Origin: Microbacterium salsuginis
GTDB lineage: Bacteria > Actinomycetota > Actinomycetes > Actinomycetales > Microbacteriaceae
Assembly: GCF_012524205.1 (NCBI RefSeq)
Contig: NZ_JABACI010000002.1
Span: 186,001 to 250,000, forward strand
Direction: 5' to 3'
DNA length: 64,000 nt
This document shows, piece by piece, positions 19,903 to 26,457 of this stretch. The position numbers and the translations under genes were made by a program. Position 1 is the stretch's first letter; every line of letters begins with the position of its first letter. The notes beneath the pieces were generated by a model. That model worked only from the letters and a program-made list of their open reading frames with translations, made no database searches and was not told where the DNA came from.

Positions 19903-20225
19903 CGTTCCTCCTTGAAGCCGCGGCGCAGTTCGGTGTCGAGCGCGTCGAGGCGGTTGGTCCAGAAGCCCAGCTGGGTGTCGAGCCACGCGTGGGCCTCGGC
20001 CATCCGCTCGCCGGCGAGCGAGTAGATCCGACGGGAGCCCTCGGCCTTGCTGTGGGCGAACCCGGCGTCCCGCAGCACCCGCAGGTGGTTCGAGACGGCG
20101 GGCTGGCTGATCCCGAACTCGTCTCGGATGACGTCGGTCAGTTCACCCGAGGCGCGGTCGCCCCTGGCCAGGAGTTCGATGAGACGCCGTCGGACGGGAT
20201 CGCCGAGGATGTCGAGCGCGTGCAT
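19899..20225 (-). CDS. ArsR-family winged-helix repressor
   Basis: This 108-aa protein consists of one winged helix-turn-helix: LDILGDPVRRRLIELLARGD, then GISQPAVSNHLRVLRDAGF as recognition helix and a beta-wing SRRIYSLAG. The metal-binding CxC motif of ArsR/SmtB sensors is absent, so it probably senses something other than arsenic or zinc, or acts with its partner. It is translationally coupled to the tandem SRPBCC gene. Inverted repeats directly upstream are a plausible autoregulatory operator. Confidence 0.9.
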   Translation of the reverse strand: MHALDILGDPVRRRLIELLARGDRASGELTDVIRDEFGISQPAVSNHLRVLRDAGFAHSKAEGSRRIYSLAGERMAEAHAWLDTQLGFWTNRLDALDTELRRGFKEER

Positions 20226-20234
20226 GCTTCATTA

Positions 20235-20270
20235 GTATCAGCATCCACTGATATAAACAAGCGCTGATAC
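20235..20270 (-). promoter_or_regulatory. Probable ArsR operator/promoter
   Basis: Two nested inverted repeats lie 10-45 bases before the arsR start. GTATCAGC (20235-20242) pairs with GCTGATAC (20263-20270), and TATCAG (20236-20241) pairs with CTGATA (20248-20253). The stretch is AT-rich compared with its surroundings, as expected for a promoter overlapped by a repressor site. Confidence 0.55.
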
Positions 20271-20283
20271 GAGCCGGGGGGGG

Positions 20284-21138
20284 TCAGCCGATCTGGACCA
20301 GCGTCGCCAGGTCGTCGAGAGCAGGGTCCGACACATCGAGCGATGCGGGCGGGAAGGTCTCGAGACCGTCCGGGGATGCCGCATCCGGAACCACCCACGC
20401 GTGCACCCCCAGATGCTCGAGTCCGACGTAGCCGCCGTGGTAGCTGAGGAAGGCGCAGTCCGCGGCGTCGCGCCCTGTCGAGATCCGCACGAGCGACCGG
20501 CGGTTCGAGAGCCGCGTCGCGTCGATGACGTACCAGGCGCCGTCCAGATACGCCTCCGCGACGGCGTGGAAGTCCATGGGGCGCAGGCCCGGCGCGTAAC
20601 AGGCGGCGTAGCGGGCCGGCATGTCCATGGCGCGCAGGAGCGCGATGACGACGTGCGCGTAGTCGCGACACACGCCCTGACCCGTCATCAGCGTGGTCAC
20701 CGCGCTGTCGGTCCCCTGGCTCAGACCCGGCGTATAAGTGGTGCTGGTGGCCACGAACTCCGAGACCGCCGCGATGAGCTCGTGGCCCGACAGTCCCTTG
20801 AACTGGCGGCGTGCCTGCGAGAACACCTCGTCGGACTGGCAGTAGCGGCTCGGACGAAGGTAGGTGATCGCCTCGAGGTCGCTCGTGCGACCGGCCGAGG
20901 CGTGCCCGTCGACGGTCGCTTCGTACCGGATCTCGAGGCGTCCGGGCTCACCGGTCAGGCGGTGCAGCCGAGTGCCGGACTGGTCGACGATCTCGGTCGG
21001 GGTGAAGACGCGATCACCCTGCGTGAAGGTGAGCCGCTCGCCCGAGAGCGGCACCGCCTGGGCCGCTGCGATCTGCACGATGAGGTCGACGGACGCCCCC
21101 AGTTCGAGGTCCATCTCGGCGGTCACGACGCGTTGCAC
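20284..21138 (-). CDS. Transglutaminase-like cysteine protease-fold protein
   Basis: This 284-aa protein has an N-terminal beta-rich transglutaminase-associated domain and a Transglut_core domain. The catalytic cysteine lies in GQGVCRDYAHV, the histidine in MDFHAVAEAYLDG and the aspartate in WYVIDATRL, so the triad is complete. Such proteins act as proteases or amidases or in amide-bond exchange; the substrate is unknown. GTG at 21138 has AGGA 7 bases upstream; GTG 21126 is an alternative. No signal peptide is evident. It is divergent from the SGNH hydrolase gene, with a 101-base shared promoter region. Confidence 0.85.
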   Translation of the reverse strand: MQRVVTAEMDLELGASVDLIVQIAAAQAVPLSGERLTFTQGDRVFTPTEIVDQSGTRLHRLTGEPGRLEIRYEATVDGHASAGRTSDLEAITYLRPSRYCQSDEVFSQARRQFKGLSGHELIAAVSEFVATSTTYTPGLSQGTDSAVTTLMTGQGVCRDYAHVVIALLRAMDMPARYAACYAPGLRPMDFHAVAEAYLDGAWYVIDATRLSNRRSLVRISTGRDAADCAFLSYHGGYVGLEHLGVHAWVVPDAASPDGLETFPPASLDVSDPALDDLATLVQIG

Positions 21139-21239
21139 CGAAGTATCCTCGCACGCCGAACCCTCAGGATCGCCCGGCGGTTTGCCCACCTTCTCCCCAG
21201 GCGTCAAGACGGCGCGCCGGCGTGACTTACCCTCTATGC

Positions 21240-22052
21240 ATGCACGCGCCCGGTCGCCTCCGCGGACGGCGATGGTGGCTTCCCCTGCTGGGCGCCGCGC
21301 TCGCCGTCGCTGCCGTGTGCGCGGTGGCAGTCCTGCGACCCGGAACGGCAGCGGATCCGGTCGCGGCCGGTGGCGTCGAGGCACCCATCGCCGCCGCGGC
21401 GCCGGCCGCCCTCCTCCTGCCCGAAGAGGCCCGCGTGCTGGTGTTCGGCGACTCATGGGTCTACGGATCGGCGGCACTCTCGCCCACGCTGGGCTTCGCC
21501 TATCGCTTGGCCGACGAGCTCGGCGTCGAGACGCTCGTCGACGGAGTGCGCGGCAGCGGCTACCTCAAACCAGGCCTGGACGGTCCGGCGTACGGCGAGC
21601 GCATCGCGCAGCTCGACCCGGCACTCGACCCCGACCTGATCGTCATCGAGGGATCGATCAACGACCGCCGCCTGTACCCGACGGGGTATCGAGAGGCCGT
21701 GACCGCCGCCTGGGACCAGCTCGAAGCCCGCTTCCCCGATGCCGACATCGTGGTGCTCGGGCCGGCCCCGCAGGTGCTGCCGGTCGAAGAACCCACACGC
21801 CAGATCGACGCCGAGCTGCGCGATCTGGCGGCAGGACGCGGCTGGTGGTACATCTCCCCCATCCAGGAGGAGTGGATCACGACGACGAATTACGCCGCCG
21901 TGATCGACAGTGGTCCGATCGGACGCGACCATCCCTCCACGGCCGGTCACGCCTACCTCGCGACCCGCGTGGCCGACGCGGTGCGGGGCATGACGCAGGC
22001 GGCGGATGTCGTTGCCGACGCCCCTCTCGACGACGAGCTCGTCGCGCCCTGA
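21240..22052 (+). CDS. Membrane-anchored SGNH/GDSL hydrolase
   Basis: This 270-aa protein starts with a basic N-terminus and one hydrophobic segment (about residues 12-33, signal anchor or signal peptide), followed by an Ala/Pro linker. The SGNH blocks are present: VFGDSW (nucleophile Ser), RGSGYL, EGSINDR and DHPSTAGH (Asp/His). It is therefore an exported esterase or lipase of unknown substrate, often acting on acylated cell-wall glycans. ATG at 21240 was preferred to the upstream GTG at 21222 because a TACCCT box lies just before it, which suggests a leaderless message. Confidence 0.85.
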   Translation: MHAPGRLRGRRWWLPLLGAALAVAAVCAVAVLRPGTAADPVAAGGVEAPIAAAAPAALLLPEEARVLVFGDSWVYGSAALSPTLGFAYRLADELGVETLVDGVRGSGYLKPGLDGPAYGERIAQLDPALDPDLIVIEGSINDRRLYPTGYREAVTAAWDQLEARFPDADIVVLGPAPQVLPVEEPTRQIDAELRDLAAGRGWWYISPIQEEWITTTNYAAVIDSGPIGRDHPSTAGHAYLATRVADAVRGMTQAADVVADAPLDDELVAP

Positions 22053-22080
22053 GCTGGCGATCCGTCCCGGCTCGGGGTGG

Positions 22081-22086
22081 TAATCT
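22081..22086 (+). promoter_or_regulatory. Candidate -10 box of tRNA-Arg
   Basis: TAATCT lies 10 bases before the tRNA 5' end; this spacing fits a start just before the tRNA. No clear -35 is visible. Confidence 0.4.
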
Positions 22087-22096
22087 CGATCGGCAC

Positions 22097-22172
22097 GCCT
22101 CCGTAGCTCAGGGGATAGAGCGTTGGTTTCCGGTACCAAAGGTCGCAGGTTCGATTCCTGTCGGGGGCACCA
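22097..22172 (+). tRNA. tRNA-Arg (anticodon CCG)
   Basis: This is a 76-base cloverleaf. The acceptor GCCTCCG (22097-22103) pairs with CGGGGGC (22162-22168), followed by A and an encoded CCA. The D-arm is AGCTCAGGGGATAGAGC. The anticodon stem TTGGT/ACCAA closes the loop TTCCGGT, giving anticodon CCG, which reads CGG. The T-arm is CAGG-TTCGATT-CCTG. A hairpin terminator follows. Its antisense strand gives a well-known false protein match and should not be annotated as coding. Confidence 0.96.
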
Positions 22173-22181
22173 GTCGGGAGT

Positions 22182-22215
22182 AGGGGTCGCGGGACGTTCA
22201 GTCCTCGCGGCCCCT
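22182..22215 (+). terminator. Hairpin terminator after tRNA-Arg
   Basis: AGGGGTCGCGGG pairs with CTCGCGGCCCCT, with G-T and mismatched pairs, and is followed by TTCTCG, 10 bases after the tRNA CCA. The stop codon of the convergent small gene lies inside the loop. Confidence 0.6.
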
Positions 22216-22467
22216 TTCTCGTGACGACACTTTGACACCGCTCGTAGCTGGTGGGTCCCGTTCATCGTCAAGCGAGCGATCCGCGTCATGGGTGCGGCCT
22301 CGTGCCCTCTTCGCAGCGACGCCGTCGCGCAGCCACTGCACGAAACCCCTTCGATGCACGACAACCGGCGCGTCCGGCAGCGCGCTGAACATCACGCACC
22401 CCTTGTAACGATCCGCATCGTCCGCTCTCGCCCTCGCCATCGTCGCCGCCGCGAATCCGATATCCAT
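22198..22467 (-). CDS. Orphan small protein next to tRNA-Arg
   Basis: I do not recognise this 89-aa protein. ATG at 22467 has a strong ribosome binding site, AGGAGG with a 6-base spacing, which is the main reason to call it real. The first half has mixed hydrophobic character with one cysteine (KGCVMFSALPDAPVVV); the second half is charged and Arg/Asp/Ser-rich and looks disordered. The stop is placed in the tRNA terminator loop. It is divergent from the CGNR-type regulator across a region with repeated CGGTAACAG, so it is the natural candidate target of that regulator. It could also be the truncated remnant of a longer gene cut at the tRNA. Confidence 0.5.
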   Translation of the reverse strand: MDIGFAAATMARARADDADRYKGCVMFSALPDAPVVVHRRGFVQWLRDGVAAKRARGRTHDADRSLDDERDPPATSGVKVSSRERGRED

Positions 22468-22502
22468 CGCTTGCCTCCTGTTTCTAGCTAACTTGCAATA
22501 GA

Positions 22503-22549
22503 CGGTAACAGGGGGCTGTGACACCCTAAAATGGTCTTGCCGGTAACAG
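22503..22549. promoter_or_regulatory. Direct-repeat operator candidate between orphan gene and CGNR regulator
   Basis: CGGTAACAG occurs twice, at 22503-22511 and 22541-22549, 38 bases apart, in a relatively AT-rich divergent promoter region. Spacing of near-integral helical turns would place both copies on the same face of the DNA. Confidence 0.45.
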
Positions 22550-22561
22550 AACGGGGCGATC

Positions 22562-23170
22562 ATGACGGAGCGGTGGCCCAGATCCGTGGGCGGCGACATG
22601 GCACTCGACTTCGCCAACACCGACATCGACTCCGAGAGCGACCGCTCAACCGACGTCCTGCGATCGGTGGAGGAGTTCCTCGCTTGGTGCAGCTATGCCG
22701 GCGTGGCGGCGGCATCTTCCGCGCATACCGGCCTGTCCGTCACGGAGGGGCAGTCCCTCCTCCGCTCGGCCGCCGACGTGCGGGCCGCGATCCGGATCGC
22801 CGTGGCTGCCCTCGCCCGGCAGCACGGTATCGACGGGACCGCCCTGCGCACCCTCCGGTCGGCCTACGCCGACGCGATCGGCCAGGCCACTCCGACCCTC
22901 GACGGCAACCATCTCTCGTGGGCCTGGGAATCCGGGTCGCCCCGAGACGCACTGTCCGAGCTGGTCGCCTCCGCGGTCGACCTCCTCCGCGATCACCCTG
23001 CCGGTCGCCTCAAGGAGTGCCCGAGCTGCGGGTTCGTGTTCCTTGACACCACCCGGAACGGCAGCCGCCGGTGGTGCTCGATGGAGGACTGCGGAACCGA
23101 AGAGAAGATGCGGCGCTACATCGCCAAGCGGGCTGAAACGCGCGTACGACCGATGAGCCCGTCGCGCTGA
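22562..23170 (+). CDS. ABATE/CGNR zinc-finger-type regulator with altered signature
   Basis: This 202-aa protein has an N-terminal ABATE-like domain (GGDMALDFANT near residue 10, helices with RSAADVRAAIRIA) and a C-terminal treble-clef zinc finger with Cys153, Cys156, Cys172 and Cys177 (CPSCGFVF, RNGSRRWCSMEDCG). In the family the last cysteine is followed by the eponymous CGNR; here it reads CGTE, so the Asn-Arg is lost while the zinc ligands and the SRRWC stretch remain. The family is thought to regulate transcription. The start is ATG at 22562. It is divergent from the orphan small gene. Confidence 0.8.
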   Translation: MTERWPRSVGGDMALDFANTDIDSESDRSTDVLRSVEEFLAWCSYAGVAAASSAHTGLSVTEGQSLLRSAADVRAAIRIAVAALARQHGIDGTALRTLRSAYADAIGQATPTLDGNHLSWAWESGSPRDALSELVASAVDLLRDHPAGRLKECPSCGFVFLDTTRNGSRRWCSMEDCGTEEKMRRYIAKRAETRVRPMSPSR

Positions 23171-23240
23171 CCCCGCATTCTCGGAGCGGAGTACCCGGGA
23201 GTCATGGCGCGCGTTCCCGAGGGCGCGAGCGGGTGCTCAT

Positions 23241-23335
23241 GTCACAGAAGTGCGTCCGAACCGGCCGAACGGGATGCGTGTCTGTGACGCGCATCGCTCG
23301 GTTCGGCCCAGTCACCGGACGCTGCGATGGTCCGG
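23241..23335. other. Interleaved inverted repeats, possible pseudoknotted RNA element
   Basis: In the longest gap of the window GTCACAGA (23241-23248) pairs with TCTGTGAC (23281-23288), and CCGAACCG (23256-23263) pairs with CGGTTCGG (23299-23306). The order A-B-A'-B' is that of an H-type pseudoknot. A third hairpin CCGGAC/GTCCGG follows at 23315-23335. It lies after the CGNR-type gene and about 100 bases before a small membrane gene. It may be a structured RNA, a degenerate repeat or chance. Confidence 0.35.
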
Positions 23336-23420
23336 CCGGAGCGATCAACAAGAACAACGCTGTGGGTGTCGACTGGCGGCGCGGCCGCCGCGTTCCGCCG
23401 GCTCGCGTTCGCCGACACGA

Positions 23421-23426
23421 GATAAT
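23421..23426 (+). promoter_or_regulatory. -10 box of a probably leaderless small membrane gene
   Basis: GATAAT lies 6 bases before the ATG at 23433, so transcription should start at or next to the start codon. No strong -35 is visible. Confidence 0.5.
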
Positions 23427-23432
23427 GGGGCC

Positions 23433-23702
23433 ATGTCTTCCTCTGTCGAACGCCGTTCCAATCCGACTGCCTGGGCCGCGTTCTGGTTCGCCCTCGCCGG
23501 CCTCGTGCTCATGCCGATCCCCCTGTTCATCGGGCTGATCCTCGGCGGCGGCCTCTCCATCGTCGCCGCAGTCCTCGCCGTGATCGCACTCCTCAAGGGA
23601 CTCGCGCGCAGCGGCAAGGGCATCGCTCCCGTCGTGTTCGCCGCCATCTTCATCGCGCTCACGTGGGGCGGCATCTCGATCGGTGGCGGCACCATCTGGT
23701 AG
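23433..23702 (+). CDS. Small two-helix membrane protein (DUF4190-like)
   Basis: This 89-aa protein has two or three hydrophobic segments (AAFWFALAGLVLMPIPLFIGLILG, LSIVAAVLAVIALL and APVVFAAIFIALTW) joined by a short basic loop LKGLARSGKG. This layout is that of DUF4190-like actinobacterial membrane proteins of unknown function. ATG at 23433 was chosen over an in-frame upstream start because of the -10 box GATAAT just before it. It ends GGISIGGGTIW. It is 57 bases upstream of a SnoaL-like gene and may be cotranscribed with it. Confidence 0.7.
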   Translation: MSSSVERRSNPTAWAAFWFALAGLVLMPIPLFIGLILGGGLSIVAAVLAVIALLKGLARSGKGIAPVVFAAIFIALTWGGISIGGGTIW

Positions 23703-23759
23703 GTCGTTCACGCTGACACGGCTTCCGGCTCGCACATCGGCACACCTCGGAACCGGCCG

Positions 23760-24179
23760 ATGCCGACCACACTCGCCGAGAATGATCAGGTGGAACCGTG
23801 GGAGATGCGCGAGTGGTACGCGGAGTACCTCGATGCCTGCAATCGGCACGACCTCGACGAGGTCCGATCGCTTCTCGATCCGGCCGTGCGCCGCGCGCAT
23901 CTTCCCGGCGGCGCCGATGCATGGATCGACGATCTGGCCGACCTGTTCCACGGCTTTCCCGATTGGCGATGGCGCCGCATACAGCTCGTGGTCGAGGACG
24001 ACCGCGTGGCCGCGCACGTGCGCGGAAGCGGAACGCATCTCGGACCGTTCCGCGGTCTTGCCCCGACTCGACGGCACGTGAACGTCCCCGAGTTCGCCTT
24101 CTACCGCATCGCAGACCGCCGCATCGTGGAATTCACCGGCACCGAGTCCGTCGAGCTCCTCGCGCTGCTACAGCAGTAG
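23760..24179 (+). CDS. SnoaL-like/ester cyclase family protein
   Basis: This 139-aa protein has the single-domain cone-shaped alpha+beta barrel pattern of the SnoaL/NTF2 superfamily: EYLDACNRHDLDEVRSLLDPAV, DDLADLFHGFPDWRWRRIQLV, GTHLGPFRGLAPTRRHVNVPEFAFYRI and DRRIVEFTGTESVELL. Relatives include polyketide cyclases and many uncharacterised ester cyclases; no polyketide genes are nearby, so the role is unknown. The start is ATG at 23760. It converges with the kinase gene, with a 24-base gap. Confidence 0.75.
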   Translation: MPTTLAENDQVEPWEMREWYAEYLDACNRHDLDEVRSLLDPAVRRAHLPGGADAWIDDLADLFHGFPDWRWRRIQLVVEDDRVAAHVRGSGTHLGPFRGLAPTRRHVNVPEFAFYRIADRRIVEFTGTESVELLALLQQ

Positions 24180-24203
24180 GTGCAGGTGCCGAAGCCAGTC
24201 GCG

Positions 24204-24719
24204 TCAGGACGCGCTCCAGCCGATGGCCCGCAGCACGTCGCGCGCCGCGTCCTCCTCGCTCCGGTTGTGCGTGGAGACCAGAACGTCGCGGATCTGCTCC
24301 AGATCCGTGCGTCCGGAGTGGTGGTCGACCCAGGCGCGTAATGACTCGCGCCACTCCTCGGTCGGCTCCCGCTCGGTGACTCTCGCCTTGAGCACATCGA
24401 TGGGGGCGGTCAGCTCGCAGACGACGAAGGATGCTGCCGGCACCGCTGCCCGCAGCTGCTCGAGTCGCTCCGCGTCGGCGATGACCGTGGGGATGATGAC
24501 ACGAATGCCCGGCACCTGCGCGTAATTCGGCCAGATCGCGGCCAGATTGGCGAGCCAGAAGTCCCGGCGCGGCGCCGGGAAGATGAGGTTCAGCTCGTCG
24601 ACGTCGATGACCGCGTGAGGGATGCCGTCGGCCCGGAGGTACTCGGAGATCGCCCGCGCCAGTGTGGTCTTGCCCGAGCCGGGTGAGCCGTGCAGGATCA
24701 GGACGCTCGCGGAACTCAC
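24204..24719 (-). CDS. Small P-loop AAA/kinase-like ATPase
   Basis: This 171-aa cytosolic protein has Walker A GSPGSGKT at 11-18, VIDVDELN as a Walker B-like or substrate-binding segment, and a helical lid with TEREPTEEWRESLRAW. It belongs to the AAA_33/Zeta-toxin-like nucleotide kinase group; the substrate is unknown and no antitoxin gene is adjacent. The start is ATG at 24719, divergent from a lipoprotein gene with a 144-base intergenic region. Confidence 0.75.
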   Translation of the reverse strand: MSSASVLILHGSPGSGKTTLARAISEYLRADGIPHAVIDVDELNLIFPAPRRDFWLANLAAIWPNYAQVPGIRVIIPTVIADAERLEQLRAAVPAASFVVCELTAPIDVLKARVTEREPTEEWRESLRAWVDHHSGRTDLEQIRDVLVSTHNRSEEDAARDVLRAIGWSAS

Positions 24720-24863
24720 CCGGCGACCATACCAACCGCACGATCGCCCCGATGCGCTGCGACCGCCGGCTCGGCGCGCGTTGGTCGGCAGGCTGGCTGG
24801 GCGCGAACACGCGAATGCTACAGTTTCGGAAATCAGGGTGCCGTGTCCGCAAAGGGGACGACG

Positions 24864-25277
24864 ATGAAGTTGAAGACGCTCGCTGCGGTGCCCGTCGCGG
24901 TGGCCGGGCTCACCGTGATCCTGGGAGGCTGCGCGTGGACCGGCGGATCATACGCAGCGCTGGACCGCGACCGTCAGCCGTCGGATGAGCTGCCCGACGT
25001 CGTCGAAGAGGCCGGCTCAGACATGGATGCCGATTCCGCGCGATACGTCGGTGAGCACGATGGCGTGGAGTTCTGGCTCGCACGGACGGATGAGCCCGAA
25101 AGCGTATGCCTTGTCGTCTATCCGAATGACACCGACTGGGTGACCGGATGTGGCGGGTACGGCAGCCGGCTCGGCGTTGGGGGGCCTTCGGGCGACTACG
25201 TGCTCCTGCCCGACGGACTTCCTGCACCCGACGACACGACCAAGCTCATAGACAATGTGTACCTCGTGGGCGATTGA
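24864..25277 (+). CDS. Small lipoprotein of unknown function
   Basis: This 137-aa exported protein has a lipoprotein signal peptide (MKLKTLAAVPVAVAGLTVILGGC) with lipobox LGGC; the mature chain should be attached to the membrane at Cys23. The rest is acidic, with repeated Asp/Glu, and has a CLVVYPNDTDWVTGCGG segment whose two cysteines could form a disulfide. I recognise no domain. ATG at 24864 has AAAGGGG upstream, and TACAGT at 24819-24824 may be the -10 box. It converges with the PHP gene. Confidence 0.75.
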   Translation: MKLKTLAAVPVAVAGLTVILGGCAWTGGSYAALDRDRQPSDELPDVVEEAGSDMDADSARYVGEHDGVEFWLARTDEPESVCLVVYPNDTDWVTGCGGYGSRLGVGGPSGDYVLLPDGLPAPDDTTKLIDNVYLVGD

Positions 25278-25310
25278 CGAGTTCGCCAACAGCCTCCCGC
25301 GTCTGAGTGA

Positions 25311-26165
25311 TCAGCAGGTCCAGAAGTCTTCGGGATGCCGCCCCGCCCGGAAGCCGAAGTACTCGAGCATCGCTGTCGCCTCGGGAAAGTTCGCAGCGAG
25401 CAGGTCAGGGCCGTGGGCGTCACTGCCGAACGTGACGGCACGCCCGCCTTCTTCCTTCCACCACTGCGGCATCCACGGCCACAGACGCTTGGTGTTCATC
25501 TCGAGCGCTCGCTCCGATTGGGCGATCGCGCGCATCGCGTCACGGAAGCCGGCCTCGAACCGCCGAGGATCGAACGGTCCCGCTGTCGTGGTCGGCCATG
25601 CCCGCACCGCGTAGTCGATGTGGGTGAACACCTCGAACGAGTCCGACCCGGCGACCATCCGCGGGATCTCCTCGAGGTACGCCCACATGACGTCGTCCGC
25701 CGCCTCGTAGCGATACAAGGTCGTGGGTTCCGCTCGCGTGCCGGCGACGCCTGGAAGCATATGCAGGGATCCGTTCACGCGGTCGATCACGCCCACGGCG
25801 AGGATGTCAGCGGCGCGCGCGTCCCACATGTGAGGCTGCCCGAACTCCACCCCCGTCAGAATGCGAAGCCCGCGGAAGTCGCGACGACACCGCTCGATCT
25901 GCTCGAGGTAGCCGTCGAGGTCGAACGTGGGGAGCGTGACATGGCCGTCCGTGTCCACGTACTTCTGAGCGTGCTCGCCGAGGTCGCCCTTCTCGACCCG
26001 CCAGTCGTCTTCGAAGTCGAGATGCTCGGTGAAGACGATGGCCGGCAAGCCGATCCGCACGGCCCGTTCGCAGATGCGGATCATGGAGCCTGGTGAAGCC
26101 GGATCGGAACCGTGGTCCCACGACCACTCGCTGTGCACATGGGAGTCGGCGGGAAGTGTCACCAT
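25311..26165 (-). CDS. PHP-domain phosphoesterase, histidinol-phosphatase-like
   Basis: This 284-aa protein belongs to the PHP superfamily, whose trinuclear metal site hydrolyses phosphate esters. Metal-ligand motifs appear in order: DSHVHSEWSWDHG near residue 7, FTEHLDF, GVEFGQPH, NGSLHML, FTHIDY and SDAHGPD near residue 250. The overall pattern is that of HisJ-type histidinol-phosphatase. No other histidine biosynthesis gene is in the window, so a different substrate is possible. The start is ATG at 26165. It is followed downstream only by the convergent lipoprotein gene. Confidence 0.85.
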   Translation of the reverse strand: MVTLPADSHVHSEWSWDHGSDPASPGSMIRICERAVRIGLPAIVFTEHLDFEDDWRVEKGDLGEHAQKYVDTDGHVTLPTFDLDGYLEQIERCRRDFRGLRILTGVEFGQPHMWDARAADILAVGVIDRVNGSLHMLPGVAGTRAEPTTLYRYEAADDVMWAYLEEIPRMVAGSDSFEVFTHIDYAVRAWPTTTAGPFDPRRFEAGFRDAMRAIAQSERALEMNTKRLWPWMPQWWKEEGGRAVTFGSDAHGPDLLAANFPEATAMLEYFGFRAGRHPEDFWTC

Positions 26166-26205
26166 CCCGCAGACGGTACTCCGACCGGTGCCGGTGACGC
26201 TGGGA

Positions 26206-26370
26206 CTATGCGTGCCGCAGAGCTCGGCTGGTGAAGTAGGTCACCGCCCCGTCATCGTCCTCGACTCCGTAGACCCACTTGCCGGAGGGCGTAGCCCCGA
26301 CATCGATGATCGTGCCGCGCGAGTGAGGAGTGAAGACGTCGTCTCCGGGCTTGAATGCGGTTTCGGCCAT
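26206..26370 (-). CDS. Small 54-aa beta-rich protein
   Basis: This short gene runs from ATG at 26370 to TAG at 26206. The product begins MAETAFKPGDDVFTPHSRG and continues with GKWVYGVEDDDGAVTYF, which resembles a small SH3-like or KOW-like barrel: a PGDxV start, a turn, and a strand ending in TSRALRHA. Codon use follows the high-GC third-position bias of the neighbours, which supports it being coding. There is no strong ribosome binding site; TACGCT lies 7 bases before the ATG, so it may be leaderless. Function unknown. It sits between the vWA gene and the PHP gene on the same strand. Confidence 0.65.
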   Translation of the reverse strand: MAETAFKPGDDVFTPHSRGTIIDVGATPSGKWVYGVEDDDGAVTYFTSRALRHA

Positions 26371-26457
26371 GGTCCGAGCGTATGCGGCCCGCGCTGAAGG
26401 TCACCTCCCCCGCAAGACGGACTCTCCGCGCTCCGCATGGCCGTGCACTCCAGATCC

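Noticed and set aside
21453..22364. Long minus-strand frame containing RQESNLRPLVPETN-like sequence
   Set aside because: This is the well-known false protein read from the antisense strand of tRNA-Arg; the rest is antisense to the SGNH hydrolase.
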